Part shown: piece by piece, positions 1 through 9,557 of the stretch | Position numbering within the stretch: position 1 is the first letter of the stretch | How the letters are laid out: each line of letters begins with the position of its first letter | Origin: Haloarchaeobius salinus | GTDB lineage: Archaea; Halobacteriota; Halobacteria; Halobacteriales; Natrialbaceae | Assembly (NCBI RefSeq): GCF_024464185.1 | Contig: NZ_JANHAU010000005.1 | Location: 124,001-188,000, forward strand | Reading direction: 5' to 3' | DNA length: 64,000 bases | The notes under the pieces: generated by a model | Database searches by the model: none | The model's input: the letters and a program-made list of their open reading frames with translations, nothing else | What the model was told of the DNA's origin: nothing | Program-made: the position numbers and the translations under genes

Positions 1-156
1 CACCACGCCGAGCACCGGCCCCAGGAACGTCGTCGCCACGACGAGTGCGTCCTGCCAGGCTGGCAACGGCACCGGCACCAGTCCGTGTGTCAGCCCGTGG
101 GTCGTCGCGGCGGCGAGGTGGAGCACGAGCACGCCCGGGAGGAGACGGCTGCGCAT
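1..156 (-). CDS. Partial membrane protein (N-terminal 52 residues)
   Basis: An open frame runs from an ATG at 156 off the left edge of the window. The visible 52 residues are hydrophobic, with a first apolar stretch at about residues 5-18 and a second at about 36-52, so it is probably an integral membrane protein. The ATG lies 2 nt after the stop of the upstream epimerase gene, so the two are likely co-transcribed. The family cannot be named from this fragment. Confidence 0.55.
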   Translation of the reverse strand, partial: MRSRLLPGVLVLHLAAATTHGLTHGLVPVPLPAWQDALVVATTFLGPVLGVV

Positions 157-158
157 CG

Positions 159-1118
159 CTACGCGTCCACGACCTCGCCGGTCGCCCGCCAGCGCGACAC
201 CACCTGCGACAGCCCCTCGTCCACCGTCGGATACTGGGGCTCCCAGTCGAACGCCTCGCGCAGTCTGTCGTTCGAGGTCCGCATCGGCTCGGTGAGCAGT
301 CGACGCATGTTGTCGTCGACGAACAGCCCGGCCAGCCAACCCGGAATCCGTCGCGGACGAGGGGCGTCGAGCTCGTCCGCGAAGCGCTGGAGGAAGTCCG
401 CGTACGTGGTCGGGCGGTCGTCGACGACGTGGAACGTCCCGGTGGCGTCGCCGTCGACCGCGGCGGCGAAGGCGCTCGCCGCGTCGTCGACGTGGACGAA
501 CGACAGTTCCGCGTCGTCCCGCCCCAGGAGGCCGCCGGCGATGATGGGCATGCGACGGTCGAGCAGCCCCTCACCGAACTTCCGCGTGTGCACCGTGTCG
601 GGTGCATAGAAGTAGCCGCCCCGGAGAACGACCGGCTCGAACCCGTGCGTCTCGGCCCCCTCGGTGACGATTCGCTCGGCGTCCAGCGCGGACCGCGTCG
701 AGCGGTCCGGCTGTGGCTCGGCCTCCTCGTCGAACCGGCTCCCGTCCGGCTGCCGTGCCAGCCAGACGACGCTCTGGAGGAGCAGGCGGTCGGCGTCGTG
801 CTCGGCGGCCGCGGCGACGAGGTTCTCGGCACCCTCTCGGCGCACCCGGTCGTTCAGCTCCCACTCCTCGTCGTCGGGGTTCGTGTCGGTCGGGATCTTC
901 GTCGCCGCGTGGACGAGCACGTCCGCACCGTCGGCGGTCTCGACGACCGAGTCGCGGTCGCGGGCGTCGCCACGTCGTGGCGCCCCACCGTTCTCCCGGA
1001 CGACCCGGTCGCCCTCGCTATCCCGCGTCAACCCCACCACGTCGTGGCCCCGGTCGGCACAGAGCGCGACGGTCCGACGGCCGAGTACGCCGGTCGCTCC
1101 AGCGATGAACACATTCAT
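159..1118 (-). CDS. NAD(P)-dependent epimerase/dehydratase (extended/atypical SDR)
   Basis: The 319-residue protein begins with a Rossmann nucleotide-binding motif (GATGVLGRRT, residues 7-16), which is the GxxGxxG pattern of extended or atypical SDR enzymes. The rest matches the NAD(P)-binding epimerase family in layout and length. The substrate is unknown; haloarchaea carry many such enzymes acting on nucleotide sugars or quinone-like compounds. The ATG at 1118 is preceded by an A/T-rich element near 1170 shared with the divergent bat-type regulator. A membrane-protein gene follows after 2 nt. The family assignment is secure and the function is not. Confidence 0.85.
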   Translation of the reverse strand: MNVFIAGATGVLGRRTVALCADRGHDVVGLTRDSEGDRVVRENGGAPRRGDARDRDSVVETADGADVLVHAATKIPTDTNPDDEEWELNDRVRREGAENLVAAAAEHDADRLLLQSVVWLARQPDGSRFDEEAEPQPDRSTRSALDAERIVTEGAETHGFEPVVLRGGYFYAPDTVHTRKFGEGLLDRRMPIIAGGLLGRDDAELSFVHVDDAASAFAAAVDGDATGTFHVVDDRPTTYADFLQRFADELDAPRPRRIPGWLAGLFVDDNMRRLLTEPMRTSNDRLREAFDWEPQYPTVDEGLSQVVSRWRATGEVVDA

Positions 1119-1169
1119 ACGCTGTCATTGCTCGCCGTCGCCAAGCCCGAACTGCCGACATTGGTCGGG

Positions 1170-1180
1170 TTATTTTTGTA
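1170..1180. promoter_or_regulatory. Shared A/T-rich core promoter element between divergent genes
   Basis: The sequence TTATTTTTGTA lies about 25-30 nt upstream of the ATG at 1202, the usual position of a haloarchaeal TATA box in a leaderless gene. It is also the only strong A/T element in the 83-nt gap upstream of the divergent epimerase. Confidence 0.5.
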
Positions 1181-1201
1181 TTCAGGTGACGACCGACGTT
1201 C

Positions 1202-1867
1202 ATGCGCTACCTCACGCTCCGTGTTACGGGGGCCGAAGCGGAGCTGCACCCGCTCGTCCCCGCACTCACCGACGAGTCGGTGTTCCGGGACGCCCAGATG
1301 GTCGACTGGGCACCGTCGCTCGACCCGCCACGGGCGACGGTCCTGCTCTACGTCGACGGCGACATCGAGCGGTTCGTCGACGTGCTGGAGGAGACGGACC
1401 TCGTGCTCGACTACGACGTGACACGCGTCGGCGACGAGCGGGCCTACGTCTACGTCCACTCGGAACCGCACCCGGTAGAGTGGCAGTTGTTCGATGTGGG
1501 AACCACCGAGGGGCTCATCCCGGTGTTCCCGATCCAGTACCATCACGACGGTTCCATCACGGCCCGAATCGTCGGCCCGACGGAGACGCTTCAGGCTGCG
1601 GTCGAGTCGATGCCCGGGGGCGTCGAGACGAAGCTCGAACGTGTCGGCGAGTACGACCTCGGCCGGCCACCGATCCCGCCATCACTGCCACCCCGACAGC
1701 GCGAGGCGCTCGTGACCGCGCTCGAACTCGGCTACTACGAGGTGCCGCGGGCAGCGGGCCGGGACGACGTGGCGGCCGCCATGGGCTGCGCCCCCAGCAC
1801 GGCCTCAGAGCACCTGCAGAAGGCGGAGCGCCACGTCGTCAGGACCTACCTGAACCGGAACGGGTGA
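1202..1867 (+). CDS. Bat-type helix-turn-helix transcriptional regulator (HTH_10)
   Basis: The 221-residue protein has an N-terminal part typical of haloarchaeal bacterioopsin-activator-like regulators and a C-terminal HTH_10 domain at about residues 155-218. That domain shows the family features: PPRQREAL at its start, an LGYYEVPR turn, and STASEHLQKAE in the recognition helix. No PAS or GAF sensor is present, so this is the short form that lacks a ligand-sensing module seen in Bat. It is transcribed divergently from the epimerase, which it may regulate. The target and signal are unknown. Confidence 0.88.
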   Translation: MRYLTLRVTGAEAELHPLVPALTDESVFRDAQMVDWAPSLDPPRATVLLYVDGDIERFVDVLEETDLVLDYDVTRVGDERAYVYVHSEPHPVEWQLFDVGTTEGLIPVFPIQYHHDGSITARIVGPTETLQAAVESMPGGVETKLERVGEYDLGRPPIPPSLPPRQREALVTALELGYYEVPRAAGRDDVAAAMGCAPSTASEHLQKAERHVVRTYLNRNG

Positions 1868-1936
1868 CCGGGGTGGGTTCGAACCCGGTCGGCTGCATCC
1901 GACCACCGAGGTGGGCCCGGCAGACGTTCGTCCCGT

Positions 1937-2806
1937 TCACTCCGTCGACTCGTCCGGGCGGTCGTCTCCCGAGACCGGCCCACCGGAATCCGTCGGCTCC
2001 GTCGCAGTATCGTCCTCCGATACCTGCTCGTCGTCCGCCGCTTCTTCAGCAGGCTCGGGCAGGTCGCGGACGACGAGCACCGGGGCGGCTGCACCCTCTG
2101 CCACGCGCTCTGCGTCGTCGCCGAACAGCGCGGAGAGCACCGGCGGCCCGCCCTCGCCCATGACGACCACGTCGAACTCGGCGGTCCGGGCGACGATATC
2201 GTAGATCGGGGTCTCCGAGTCGCTGGTCTCGACCGTGATGCGTGCCGGGTCGAAGCCTCGCTGCTCGAGCGTGGCGTCGGCGCGCTGGACCGCGGATTCG
2301 GCGTCGTAGCCGCCACCTTTCACGCCCCAGAGCGTGACCTGCCCGTCGTCATCGGCGAGGAGTGCGGCGACGAGGTCCACGAGACGGGCGACGTCTATCT
2401 TCCCCCGGACCGCGACGAGTACGTCCTCGACCTCGCCGGTCGGGTTCGGAAGCAGCATCGCCGTCGCACCGACCTCCTCTGCGACGCGCTCGACAGTCTG
2501 GTCGCGGTTGTGGGTGAAGACGACCCGGGTCTCGATGTCCCGCCCGGCGTCGCGGAACGCCTCCGCGATCGCATCGACAGCCTCCTGGGCGCGGTCCTCG
2601 AACTGCATACTCCCCTGCTCCGTCGGCGTCTGGTCCGGGAGCACGTGGTAGCCCAGGACGACGATCTTCGCCGGCGCGAGGAAGTCCACCAGCGGTTCGG
2701 GTATCGTCTGCCCCTCCAGCACCCGCACCGGGATGAGCACCGTCGGGGGTTCTCGTACCTGGCCGTCCTCGGCGTCCATGGCGTCCGTGGTCGCGTCCCA
2801 GGACAT
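1937..2806 (-). CDS. UspA-family protein partnered with an amino-acid permease
   Basis: A 289-residue cytoplasmic protein with universal-stress-protein-like character: alternating hydrophobic strands, an ATMLLPNP-type loop at about 140, and a second alpha/beta unit with VVMGEGGPPVLSALFG near 235, which resembles the nucleotide-binding G-rich loop of UspA. It ends in an acidic low-complexity tail. Its ATG directly abuts the stop codon of the upstream APC permease with no gap, so the two are translationally coupled. Permease-UspA pairs are common in haloarchaea, where the Usp part is thought to modulate the transporter. The specific ligand is unknown. Confidence 0.8.
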   Translation of the reverse strand: MSWDATTDAMDAEDGQVREPPTVLIPVRVLEGQTIPEPLVDFLAPAKIVVLGYHVLPDQTPTEQGSMQFEDRAQEAVDAIAEAFRDAGRDIETRVVFTHNRDQTVERVAEEVGATAMLLPNPTGEVEDVLVAVRGKIDVARLVDLVAALLADDDGQVTLWGVKGGGYDAESAVQRADATLEQRGFDPARITVETSDSETPIYDIVARTAEFDVVVMGEGGPPVLSALFGDDAERVAEGAAAPVLVVRDLPEPAEEAADDEQVSEDDTATEPTDSGGPVSGDDRPDESTE

Positions 2807-4249
2807 TCAAACCACCCCCTTCAGCGAGACGTCGTTCGCGTAGTAGCCGTACCAGACACCCGAGGCGACCATGATCGCGATACCGATGAGCTGTGATGTG
2901 GGTTTCATGAACAGGATGAGTCCGAAGCTCGCGAACGCACCGAGGCCCGCGACCAGTCGGTAGGCCGGGACACGGAATTCGGGGTCGTACCACTCGGGCT
3001 CGTCGCGTCGCATGGCGATGAGCGCCACGCACATCAGCCCGTACATCACCAGATGGAGGAACGAGGCGACCTCCGCGAGCACCTCGACCTCCCCGTAGGC
3101 GACCAGCACGAGCACGGGACCGCCGCCCATCGCGAGTGCGATGTGGGGCGTCCCGTACTGCAGGTTTATCCGGCTCGCGAAGCGGGGGAGTATCGCGTCC
3201 TTGCTGAGCGCGAACACCGCCCGGGAGGTGGAGAGGATGGAGGCGTTCGCGCTGGAGACCGTGGCCAGCAGTCCCGCGAGGAGGATGACGATGGCACCCG
3301 GCGCACCGACGAAGTTACGGGCGACCTCCACGATGGCGGTCTCCCCGAAGCTCGAGAGCGTGTCGCTGCCGAAGGCGCTGGTCGCGACGAAGATGGTCGC
3401 CACGTACAGCGTGCCGACGACGAGCACCGACCCGACCATCGCGAGCGGGAGGTTCCGCCCGGGGTCCTTGATGTCGCCCGCGACCGTCGCGACCTGCGCG
3501 AAGCCGAGGTAGGACGTGAACACCAGCGCGGCCGTCGTGAACACCGGGAGCGGCCCGAACGGAAGGAACCGCTCCGGGGTACTGGCTCCACCGAACACGC
3601 CGACTGCGTCCAGACCGCCGTAGCCGAGGAACAGGACGAGGATGGTCAACAGCAGGCCGACGACGTAGTTCTGCAGCGCCGCCGCGTTCTCGGTCCCGAA
3701 CAGGTTCAGGGCCGTCAACAGGACCCCGAACACGAGCGCGAGCGGGACGACGACCGACACGTTTCCGACGACTACTCCGGCTTCGGCCAGCACGGCCGCC
3801 GCGTAGTTCCCGAAGCCGACGAGGTAGAACGCGGTGGCGAAGACGAGCCCGAGCCAGATGCTGATGCCGACGATAGCTCCGGCGAGGGCACCGAGCGCAC
3901 GCGAGATGAAGTAGTAGCCCCCGCCTGATTTCGGCATCGCGGTCGCCAGCTCCGATGCCGGGAGCGCCACCAGGAGCGCGATGACCGCACCCAGCGCGAA
4001 GGAGCCGGCGGCGGCCGGCCCGGCACGGCCGGCTGCGAGCCCCGGGAAGACGAAGATGCCCGCGCCGATCATCGTCCCGATACCGATGGCCAGTCCACCC
4101 TTCAGACCGATGGACCGTTCGAGTTCGGTACCCTCCTCGGTGACGGAGGCCTCACCGGACGCAGACTCGACGGTCGTGACCTGTTCGGGCGACTCGCCCT
4201 CCCGGTTCGCACCCGCCGTCGTCGCGGCCTGTTCCTGACCAGTCCCCAT
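2807..4249 (-). CDS. APC-superfamily amino acid permease
   Basis: A 480-residue polytopic membrane protein with about 12 hydrophobic segments. The first helix carries the APC signature [19 protein letters not shown] (about residues 47-65), with the glycine-rich unwound region that binds substrate. The frame stays open about 49 codons further upstream, but that extension is basic and lacks haloarchaeal composition. The ATG at 4249 gives an acidic N-terminus and is preferred. The stop abuts the UspA gene. The substrate is probably a cationic or neutral amino acid but cannot be specified. Confidence 0.88.
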   Translation of the reverse strand: MGTGQEQAATTAGANREGESPEQVTTVESASGEASVTEEGTELERSIGLKGGLAIGIGTMIGAGIFVFPGLAAGRAGPAAAGSFALGAVIALLVALPASELATAMPKSGGGYYFISRALGALAGAIVGISIWLGLVFATAFYLVGFGNYAAAVLAEAGVVVGNVSVVVPLALVFGVLLTALNLFGTENAAALQNYVVGLLLTILVLFLGYGGLDAVGVFGGASTPERFLPFGPLPVFTTAALVFTSYLGFAQVATVAGDIKDPGRNLPLAMVGSVLVVGTLYVATIFVATSAFGSDTLSSFGETAIVEVARNFVGAPGAIVILLAGLLATVSSANASILSTSRAVFALSKDAILPRFASRINLQYGTPHIALAMGGGPVLVLVAYGEVEVLAEVASFLHLVMYGLMCVALIAMRRDEPEWYDPEFRVPAYRLVAGLGAFASFGLILFMKPTSQLIGIAIMVASGVWYGYYANDVSLKGVV

Positions 4250-4692
4250 GTGTATCCGTGATACTCGACCAGCATCGTGAAAAAAGTGCGCCAGGGTTCG
4301 GCCACGGGCCGGAGTCGGCGTCGAGTCGGCAGTCACGCGACGACGAGGGATGTGACTCACTCGCGGTCGGGAGTTCATCTCGTCGGACGGCCACAAGACA
4401 CGGTCGGAGGATGTGAGAAGAAATATCGCGTGGGACCTGGCAGAGTACTGGTTGGTCCGCGAGCAGGACCACGGGACGGCGGGGCAGGCTATCCGAACGT
4501 ATCGACCCTCCTCAGTGCAATGTCGTTCGGCTACACGCTCCTCGTAGCCCGGGACGACAGCCCGCGCTCGTACTGAGGTGGCGATGGCACCGACGACGGC
4601 ACTGAAACGCTGGTACGTCGGGGGACAGGTTCACCGGGACGATCCGATGCACCAGCCGGACTCTGGAGATGGCTCAGCCGGAGTGAGGCCCG
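4250..4692. other. Intergenic region, no supported gene
   Basis: This gap holds the permease promoter (a T-rich tract on the minus strand near 4277-4284) and a 99-codon plus-strand open frame whose composition is unlike the neighbouring proteins. I see no recognisable gene, RNA or repeat here. Confidence 0.4.
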
Positions 4693-5322
4693 CTACGGAG
4701 ACGCCCTGATGCCGACGAACGAGCCCTCACCGTACCCCTCCGCCACCGGTTCCCGCTCGTCGATGTCGCCCGGCCAGTGGAAGATCGTCTGCACGAACTC
4801 GAACTCGGTGAACCCCGCCGCTTCGAGTGCTCCGACCAGCTCGTCGGTCGAGACGAACACCGCATCGCGGTAGAACGGGTTCTCGGACTGCTTCTCCTGG
4901 TACACCTGTCCGACGGGGCTATCGCGGTCGATGTACCCGATGACGAGCGAGCCGTCAGGCCGCAGGACGCGTCGGGCCTCCGACAGCGTCTGCGGGATGT
5001 CGTCGACGAAGCAGATCGTCGTGACGAGCAGGGCCGTGTCGAAACTGCCGTCGCGGAACGGCAGCGCCTCGGCGACGCCCCCGACCGCGTCGACGCCTCG
5101 CTCGCGAGCCCGGGCCAGCATCCGCGCTGCCGGGTCGAGGCCGACCTGCATCCCGAGCGGTGCAGCGAACCGGGCGCTGCCGACGCCGATCTCCAGGCCG
5201 AGTCCCGGCTCCGGAACGAGCTGCTGGAGCACCCTCACCTCCGACTTGTAGGCGGCTTCGTTTTCCTCGAACCACGCGTCGTATCGGTCGGTGTGGCGTT
5301 CGAAGGGTCCCGTCCTGGGCAT
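4693..5322 (-). CDS. Class I SAM-dependent methyltransferase (Methyltransf_11 type)
   Basis: The 209-residue protein shows motif I GLEIGVGSARFA (about residues 41-52), motif II/III around MQVGLDPAARML, an acidic loop, and the post-IV motif EARRVLRPDGSLVIGY. These are the marks of a small-molecule Rossmann methyltransferase. The acceptor is unknown. It faces a cupin gene across a short divergent gap. Confidence 0.87.
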   Translation of the reverse strand: MPRTGPFERHTDRYDAWFEENEAAYKSEVRVLQQLVPEPGLGLEIGVGSARFAAPLGMQVGLDPAARMLARARERGVDAVGGVAEALPFRDGSFDTALLVTTICFVDDIPQTLSEARRVLRPDGSLVIGYIDRDSPVGQVYQEKQSENPFYRDAVFVSTDELVGALEAAGFTEFEFVQTIFHWPGDIDEREPVAEGYGEGSFVGIRASP

Positions 5323-5399
5323 GCGTGAACTTCGACTGCCCGGAACGTACCGCTACGGGAGCCTGCGGGTATTTGGTCGCTGCCCCCGATTGGTGTGCC

Positions 5400-5738
5400 A
5401 TGGATATCGTTCCCGAATCCGACGTCGAGGCGACCGAGGCGGTCGATGGGGCCCACCTGAAGCTCCTGGCTGGCGGCAGCGAGATGAACGTACAGCACTT
5501 CCGGATCGAGCCCGGTGCGACCGTCCCCGAGCACAGTCACCCGCACGAGCAGACGGGCTACCTGCTCGAGGGAGCGCTCACGTTCTTCGTCGACGGCGAG
5601 ACACACGTCGTCGAGGCCGGCGACTCCTACGTCCTCACGGGCGGCGAGTCCCACGGCGCCGAGAACCGCGGTGACGAACCCGCCATCGGGCTGGACATCT
5701 TCAGCCCGCCACGTGACGATCCCGACTGGCAGGACTGA
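5400..5738 (+). CDS. Single-domain cupin protein
   Basis: A 112-residue cupin. The conserved metal-binding motifs are visible: cupin motif 1 as PEHSHPHEQTGYLLEG (residues about 40-55, with His, His and Glu ligands) and motif 2 as GGESHGAENRGDEPA. The ATG at 5400 is chosen because upstream sequence in the same frame overlaps the divergent methyltransferase and is arginine-rich. The function could be enzymatic or sensory. It converges with a pirin gene 60 nt downstream. Confidence 0.87.
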   Translation: MDIVPESDVEATEAVDGAHLKLLAGGSEMNVQHFRIEPGATVPEHSHPHEQTGYLLEGALTFFVDGETHVVEAGDSYVLTGGESHGAENRGDEPAIGLDIFSPPRDDPDWQD

Positions 5739-5798
5739 GGCGGGCGAGCAGTGGCAAGCGGTTCCGCACGCCGCTGGTCGGACTCGGCGGCCGCGGAC

Positions 5799-6569
5799 TC
5801 AGCGCCCGATGGTTCCCTGCCGGGTGACCGGCGCACCCGGGTCGATGCAGAACGCGACGAGTATCGACGGTTCGCGCGCCGTGACAGCGACGTCCTCGAC
5901 ACCCTTCACGAGCGCGGATTCCGTGTGGCCGAGGGCCGTCCCGTCCGGACCGATACGCACCGCCCCCTCGAACACGTAGAGGTAGGTGTCCCAGCCCGCT
6001 CGGGAGGGGAGGGTGGTGCTCGCGCCCTCGTCGAGGCGACAGTCGTAGAACTGGACCTCGTTGCGAACCCGGAGCGGTGCCTCCCCGTCCTCGGGACCGA
6101 ACAGATACCGCCACTCGTTGGGTTCGGGCCCGGGGATCGGCTCGTGTTGGATCTCGGGCTCGAGGTCGAGACCGTGCGGACGGACGAAGATCTGCAGCAT
6201 CCGTAGCGGCGGGTCCGCCGCAAGCGTCTCCTCGGCGTGCCAGAAGCCACTGCCGGCCCCCATGACCATGAGGTGCTCGGCATCCGTGACCAGCTCGTTC
6301 CCCTGTCGGTCGTCGTGTCGCATCACGCCGGCAGGCACCCACGAGATGATCTCCTCGTTTCGGTGCTGGTGCATCCGGATCAACGTCCCCGGGTCCATGA
6401 AGGACTCGACGACCGTCGCCAGTGGGCCGTAGCCGTGGTCGTCGTGGCCCGGGACTGCACGTCCGGGGAAGTTGAAGTGGATGCGGAACTTGCCCTGGTT
6501 CTGGGAGATATCGGTCCGAGGAGCCGTGTGTATTCCGGGCTCCGAGGTGGCCGACGCTGATTCGTCCAT
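5799..6569 (-). CDS. Pirin-family bicupin protein
   Basis: A 256-residue protein with an N-terminal pirin cupin: GYGPLATVVESFMDPG, MHQHRNEEIISWV (metal-binding His-x-His and Glu) and a GSGFWHAEE segment. Pirins are iron-binding proteins, some of which act as quercetinases. The ATG at 6569 is preferred over an 88-codon upstream extension that is arginine-rich and overlaps the promoter of the divergent HTH gene. The role in this organism is unknown. Confidence 0.87.
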   Translation of the reverse strand: MDESASATSEPGIHTAPRTDISQNQGKFRIHFNFPGRAVPGHDDHGYGPLATVVESFMDPGTLIRMHQHRNEEIISWVPAGVMRHDDRQGNELVTDAEHLMVMGAGSGFWHAEETLAADPPLRMLQIFVRPHGLDLEPEIQHEPIPGPEPNEWRYLFGPEDGEAPLRVRNEVQFYDCRLDEGASTTLPSRAGWDTYLYVFEGAVRIGPDGTALGHTESALVKGVEDVAVTAREPSILVAFCIDPGAPVTRQGTIGR

Positions 6570-6723
6570 CGATACCAGGGTAGGGCTTCGACGTTCATAT
6601 GGGTTGGTTTCCCGGTGGTGACCCGCTCGAACCTGAACTCGGAGCCCCCCGGAGACGGTCGGGTGGTCAGAGCGCACACGCGGTGCGCTGTTAAGATGCC
6701 TCCCCGTCCATCGTGGGGTATCG

Positions 6724-6990
6724 ATGTCCCAGAGATCGCCACTCTCCGCCTCCGAGTCGGGGGCCGGACTGCTGGATCTGCCGCCGAGTGCGAAGCTGGT
6801 CGCGAAGACGCTCGAATACGAGGGCGACGCCACGCAGTCCCAGCTCGCCGAGTCGACGCTCCTCCCGGTTCGAACCGTCCGGGATGCACTGACGCGCCTT
6901 GAGGCACAGGGCCTCGTCAGCTCCCGTATCTCGTTTCGGGACGCACGGATCCGGGTCTACTCGCTGGATATCGAGCGAGAACGGCACTGA
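6724..6990 (+). CDS. Small winged-helix (MarR/TrmB-like) DNA-binding protein
   Basis: An 88-residue, single-domain regulator. The core reads LPPSAKLVAKTLEYEGDATQ, then a LLPVRTVRDALTRLEAQGLV recognition helix, then a wing SSRISFRDARIRVYSLD. It is clearly paralogous to the protein encoded at 40216-40506: both have the sequence PSxKLVAKxL, the RTVRxALxRLE helix and the SFRDARxRxYxLD wing. A TATA-like GTTAAG element lies about 30 nt upstream. No effector domain is present, so it may work as a simple repressor or chromatin-associated factor. Confidence 0.82.
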   Translation: MSQRSPLSASESGAGLLDLPPSAKLVAKTLEYEGDATQSQLAESTLLPVRTVRDALTRLEAQGLVSSRISFRDARIRVYSLDIERERH

Positions 6991-7076
6991 CCACCTGTCG
7001 GCGTGGGTTCGACCGTGCTGGCAGGTATCGTGGGTACCACCACCACGGTTTTGGAACCGGGGCGCTAGCACCGACC

Positions 7077-7796
7077 ATGGCACGCACGGCTGTTATCGCG
7101 GGCGTCGGTCCTGGTCTCGGCGAGTCGCTCGCGAGGAAGTTCGCGTCCGAGGGCTGTGAGGTTGCCCTCTTCGCCCGGAGCGCGGCGTTCATCGAGGAGT
7201 TGGCCGCCGACCTCCCCGAGCCGGGTGCTGGGCTCGCGGTCCAGACCGATCTCGCCAGCGTCGAGCAGATCCGGGACGGGTTCGAGACGGTCAGGGACCA
7301 GTTCGGCCCGGTCGATATCCTGGTGAATCACGCGAGTGCCGCGTCGTGGAAGGGCCTCATGGAGTCCAGCGTCGAGGAGTTCGAGCGACCCTGGAAGGTC
7401 AACGGCCGTGGTGCGTTCGTCTGCTCGCAGGAGGCCGTCGGTGACATGGTGGACACCGGCGGTGGCACCGTCATCTTCACCGGCGCGACCTCCGCGGTCC
7501 GGAGTCTCGGCGGGACAGTCGGGTTCACCGCGGCGAAGTTCGCGGCCCGCGGGATGGCGATGGACATGGCACAGGAGTTCGGTCCCGAGGGCGTCCACGT
7601 CGCACACGTCGTCATCGACGGCCAGATCGACGGCCCGGGAGCACGCGAGCAAGCCCCGGACCGCGACGGGGACACGTTCCTCGACCCCGACCGGATGGCC
7701 GAGACCTACTGGCATCTCGTCGAACAGGACCAGGTCGACACGCAGCCGTTCGAGGTGCACATCACCAACGGACCGCAGAACACCGAGTTCGTCTAG
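7077..7796 (+). CDS. Short-chain dehydrogenase/reductase (SDR)
   Basis: A 239-residue SDR with a slightly atypical cofactor motif GVGPGLGESLARKF at residues 8-21 and the NHASA segment in place of the classical NNAG. The usual Tyr-x3-Lys catalytic pair is replaced by a sequence around VGFTAAKFAARGMAMDMAQE, where the Lys is kept but the Tyr position is Phe or Thr. That suggests an altered or lost canonical catalytic mechanism. Close relatives in haloarchaea are annotated only as SDR oxidoreductases. The substrate is unknown. Confidence 0.85.
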   Translation: MARTAVIAGVGPGLGESLARKFASEGCEVALFARSAAFIEELAADLPEPGAGLAVQTDLASVEQIRDGFETVRDQFGPVDILVNHASAASWKGLMESSVEEFERPWKVNGRGAFVCSQEAVGDMVDTGGGTVIFTGATSAVRSLGGTVGFTAAKFAARGMAMDMAQEFGPEGVHVAHVVIDGQIDGPGAREQAPDRDGDTFLDPDRMAETYWHLVEQDQVDTQPFEVHITNGPQNTEFV

Positions 7797-7828
7797 CAGG
7801 TCGGAGCCGGGTCAGAGCCAGCCCGAAC

Positions 7829-8803
7829 TCACTGGAGGCCCATCGCCTCGATCTGCTCCTGGTACCGGTTCCGGATCGTGACCTCCGTCACCTGCGCCAC
7901 CGCGGCCACCTCGCGCTGGGTCTGCTTCTCGTTGCACAGCAGCGAGGCCGCGTAGATCGCTGCCGCGGCGAACCCCGTCGGCGACTTCCCCGACAGGAGC
8001 CCCTGTTCGGCCGTCACGTCGATTATCTCGTTCGCCTTCATCTCCACCTCCTCGCTCACGCCGAGTTCGGAACAGAACCGGGGGACGTACTCCTTCGGGT
8101 CGACGGGCTCCATCCTGAGGCCGAGCTCCTGCGAGATGTACCGGTACGTGCGCCCGATCTCCTTCTGCTCGACACGCGAGACCTCCGACACCTCCTCGAG
8201 ACTGCGCGGAATCCCCTCCTGTCGGCAGGCGGCGTACAGACAGCTCGTCGCCACGCCCTCGATGGACCGACCACGGATCAGGTCCTCGTTCAGTGCCCGC
8301 CGGTAGATCACCGACGCCACCTCGCGAACGGACCGCGGGACGCCGAGTGCCGATGCCATCCGGTCGGTCTCGCTGAGTGCGAACTGGAGGTTCCGCTCCC
8401 CGGCGTCCTTCGTCCGGATGCGCTCCTGCCACTTCCGGAGGCGCGACATCTGACTGCGCTTCTCCGAGGAGAGCGACCGGCCGTACGCGTCCTTGTTCTG
8501 CCAGTCGATCTGGGTCGTCAACCCCTTGTCGTGCATCGTCTGCGTCGTCGGTGCCCCGACACGACTCTTGCTCTGGCGCTCCCCGTGGTTGAACGCCCGC
8601 CACTCCGGCCCCCGATCGATCATCTCGTCTTCGAGCACCAGTCCGCAGTCGTCGCAGACGAGCTCGTCACCGTCACCGCTCGTGACGAGCTGTTCCGACC
8701 CGCACTCCGGACACGACTCCGTCTCCGATTCTCCAGTGTGCTCTTCCTGTTCCGATTCGGTGACCGCCTCCTCTGTCTCCGCGTGCCGGTTCAGACGAGC
8801 CAT
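7829..8803 (-). CDS. tfb: Transcription initiation factor IIB (TFB)
   Basis: A 324-residue general transcription factor. The N-terminal zinc ribbon has Cys pairs at residues 31/34 (CPEC) and 50/53 (CDDC), followed by the B-reader region ([15 protein letters not shown]) and two cyclin-like repeats. It recruits RNA polymerase to TBP-bound promoters and reads the BRE. Haloarchaea encode several TFB paralogues, so I do not assign a letter. The acidic, glutamate-rich N-terminal leader of about 30 residues precedes the ribbon. A strong TATA box sits about 32 nt upstream of the ATG. Confidence 0.96.
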   Translation of the reverse strand: MARLNRHAETEEAVTESEQEEHTGESETESCPECGSEQLVTSGDGDELVCDDCGLVLEDEMIDRGPEWRAFNHGERQSKSRVGAPTTQTMHDKGLTTQIDWQNKDAYGRSLSSEKRSQMSRLRKWQERIRTKDAGERNLQFALSETDRMASALGVPRSVREVASVIYRRALNEDLIRGRSIEGVATSCLYAACRQEGIPRSLEEVSEVSRVEQKEIGRTYRYISQELGLRMEPVDPKEYVPRFCSELGVSEEVEMKANEIIDVTAEQGLLSGKSPTGFAAAAIYAASLLCNEKQTQREVAAVAQVTEVTIRNRYQEQIEAMGLQ

Positions 8804-8834
8804 TAAGTCTACTGCCTATTACTTGTTCAGGCTG

Positions 8835-8840
8835 TTTATA
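8835..8840 (-). promoter_or_regulatory. TATA box of the tfb gene
   Basis: On the minus strand the element reads TATAAA, centred about 34 nt before the ATG at 8803. This fits a leaderless or very short-leader haloarchaeal promoter. Confidence 0.6.
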
Positions 8841-9059
8841 CGTGTTGTCCGTTTGGTTACGCACGAACCCACAGATCTGCCCCTCCGAGTAACCACCCTG
8901 CCTCATCGCGTCACAACTCGCAGAGCGAGTCGCCCGGGTCCACCTCGTCGCGACGGTCACGCTCCCGTGGATAGCGACGGACAGCGATGTAACGATCCAC
9001 CGCGTTACCGCATATTACGACCGGAGCGGAGGTGTTCTAACACCGCGACCACGTGCAGA

Positions 9060-9557
9060 ATGATGGAAATAGTGAAGGTTTCACAGCCGAGTGGGGAGAG
9101 CGTGCTAGAAGGGTTCTACGACAAGGTCGAGGTCGGCGAGACGGTCGAGACCATCGGCCGGACGGTGACGGAGAGCGACGTCGTGAATTACGCGAACGCG
9201 ACGGGCTGCTGGCTGCCGATCCACACCGACCGGGAGTTCGCAGCGGAGACGCAGTACGGCGAACGCGTCGTCCAGGGGACGTTCCTGCTCGGGCTCGCAG
9301 AGGGGTTGCTGTACTCGAACGAGCCGACGGGGATCCGAGCGAATGCTGGGATGGAGTCGATCCAGTTCCATCGACCCGTCTTCGTCGACGATACGGTCCA
9401 CTTCGAGGTAGAGGTGCTGGAGAAGACGCAGCGCGATGACCACAGCGGCGTCGTGACGCTCGACGTGGAGGGCAAGAACCAGGACGACGCGACCGTCGTC
9501 GAGTACCGGACGAACCTGCTGATGATCACCGAGGACGCACACGAGACACATGACTGA
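9060..9557 (+). CDS. MaoC-like (hotdog) dehydratase
   Basis: A 165-residue hotdog-fold protein. It has the MaoC features: an N-terminal VGETVETIGRTVTESDVVNYA segment start, then WLPIHTDREFA, which places Asp and His like the R-hydratase Dx4H motif (here I-H-T-D), and GTFLLGLAEGLL. MaoC enzymes hydrate enoyl-CoA esters. Two adjacent ATGs exist at 9060 and 9063. The gene overlaps the following acyl-CoA ligase by 8 nt, which implies a common pathway of CoA-ester metabolism. Confidence 0.85.
   Translation: MMEIVKVSQPSGESVLEGFYDKVEVGETVETIGRTVTESDVVNYANATGCWLPIHTDREFAAETQYGERVVQGTFLLGLAEGLLYSNEPTGIRANAGMESIQFHRPVFVDDTVHFEVEVLEKTQRDDHSGVVTLDVEGKNQDDATVVEYRTNLLMITEDAHETHD

Noticed and set aside
4277-4576. 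99-codon plus-strand frame between the permease and methyltransferase
   Set aside because: Its composition is unlike haloarchaeal proteins, it overlaps the permease promoter, and no family features are visible.
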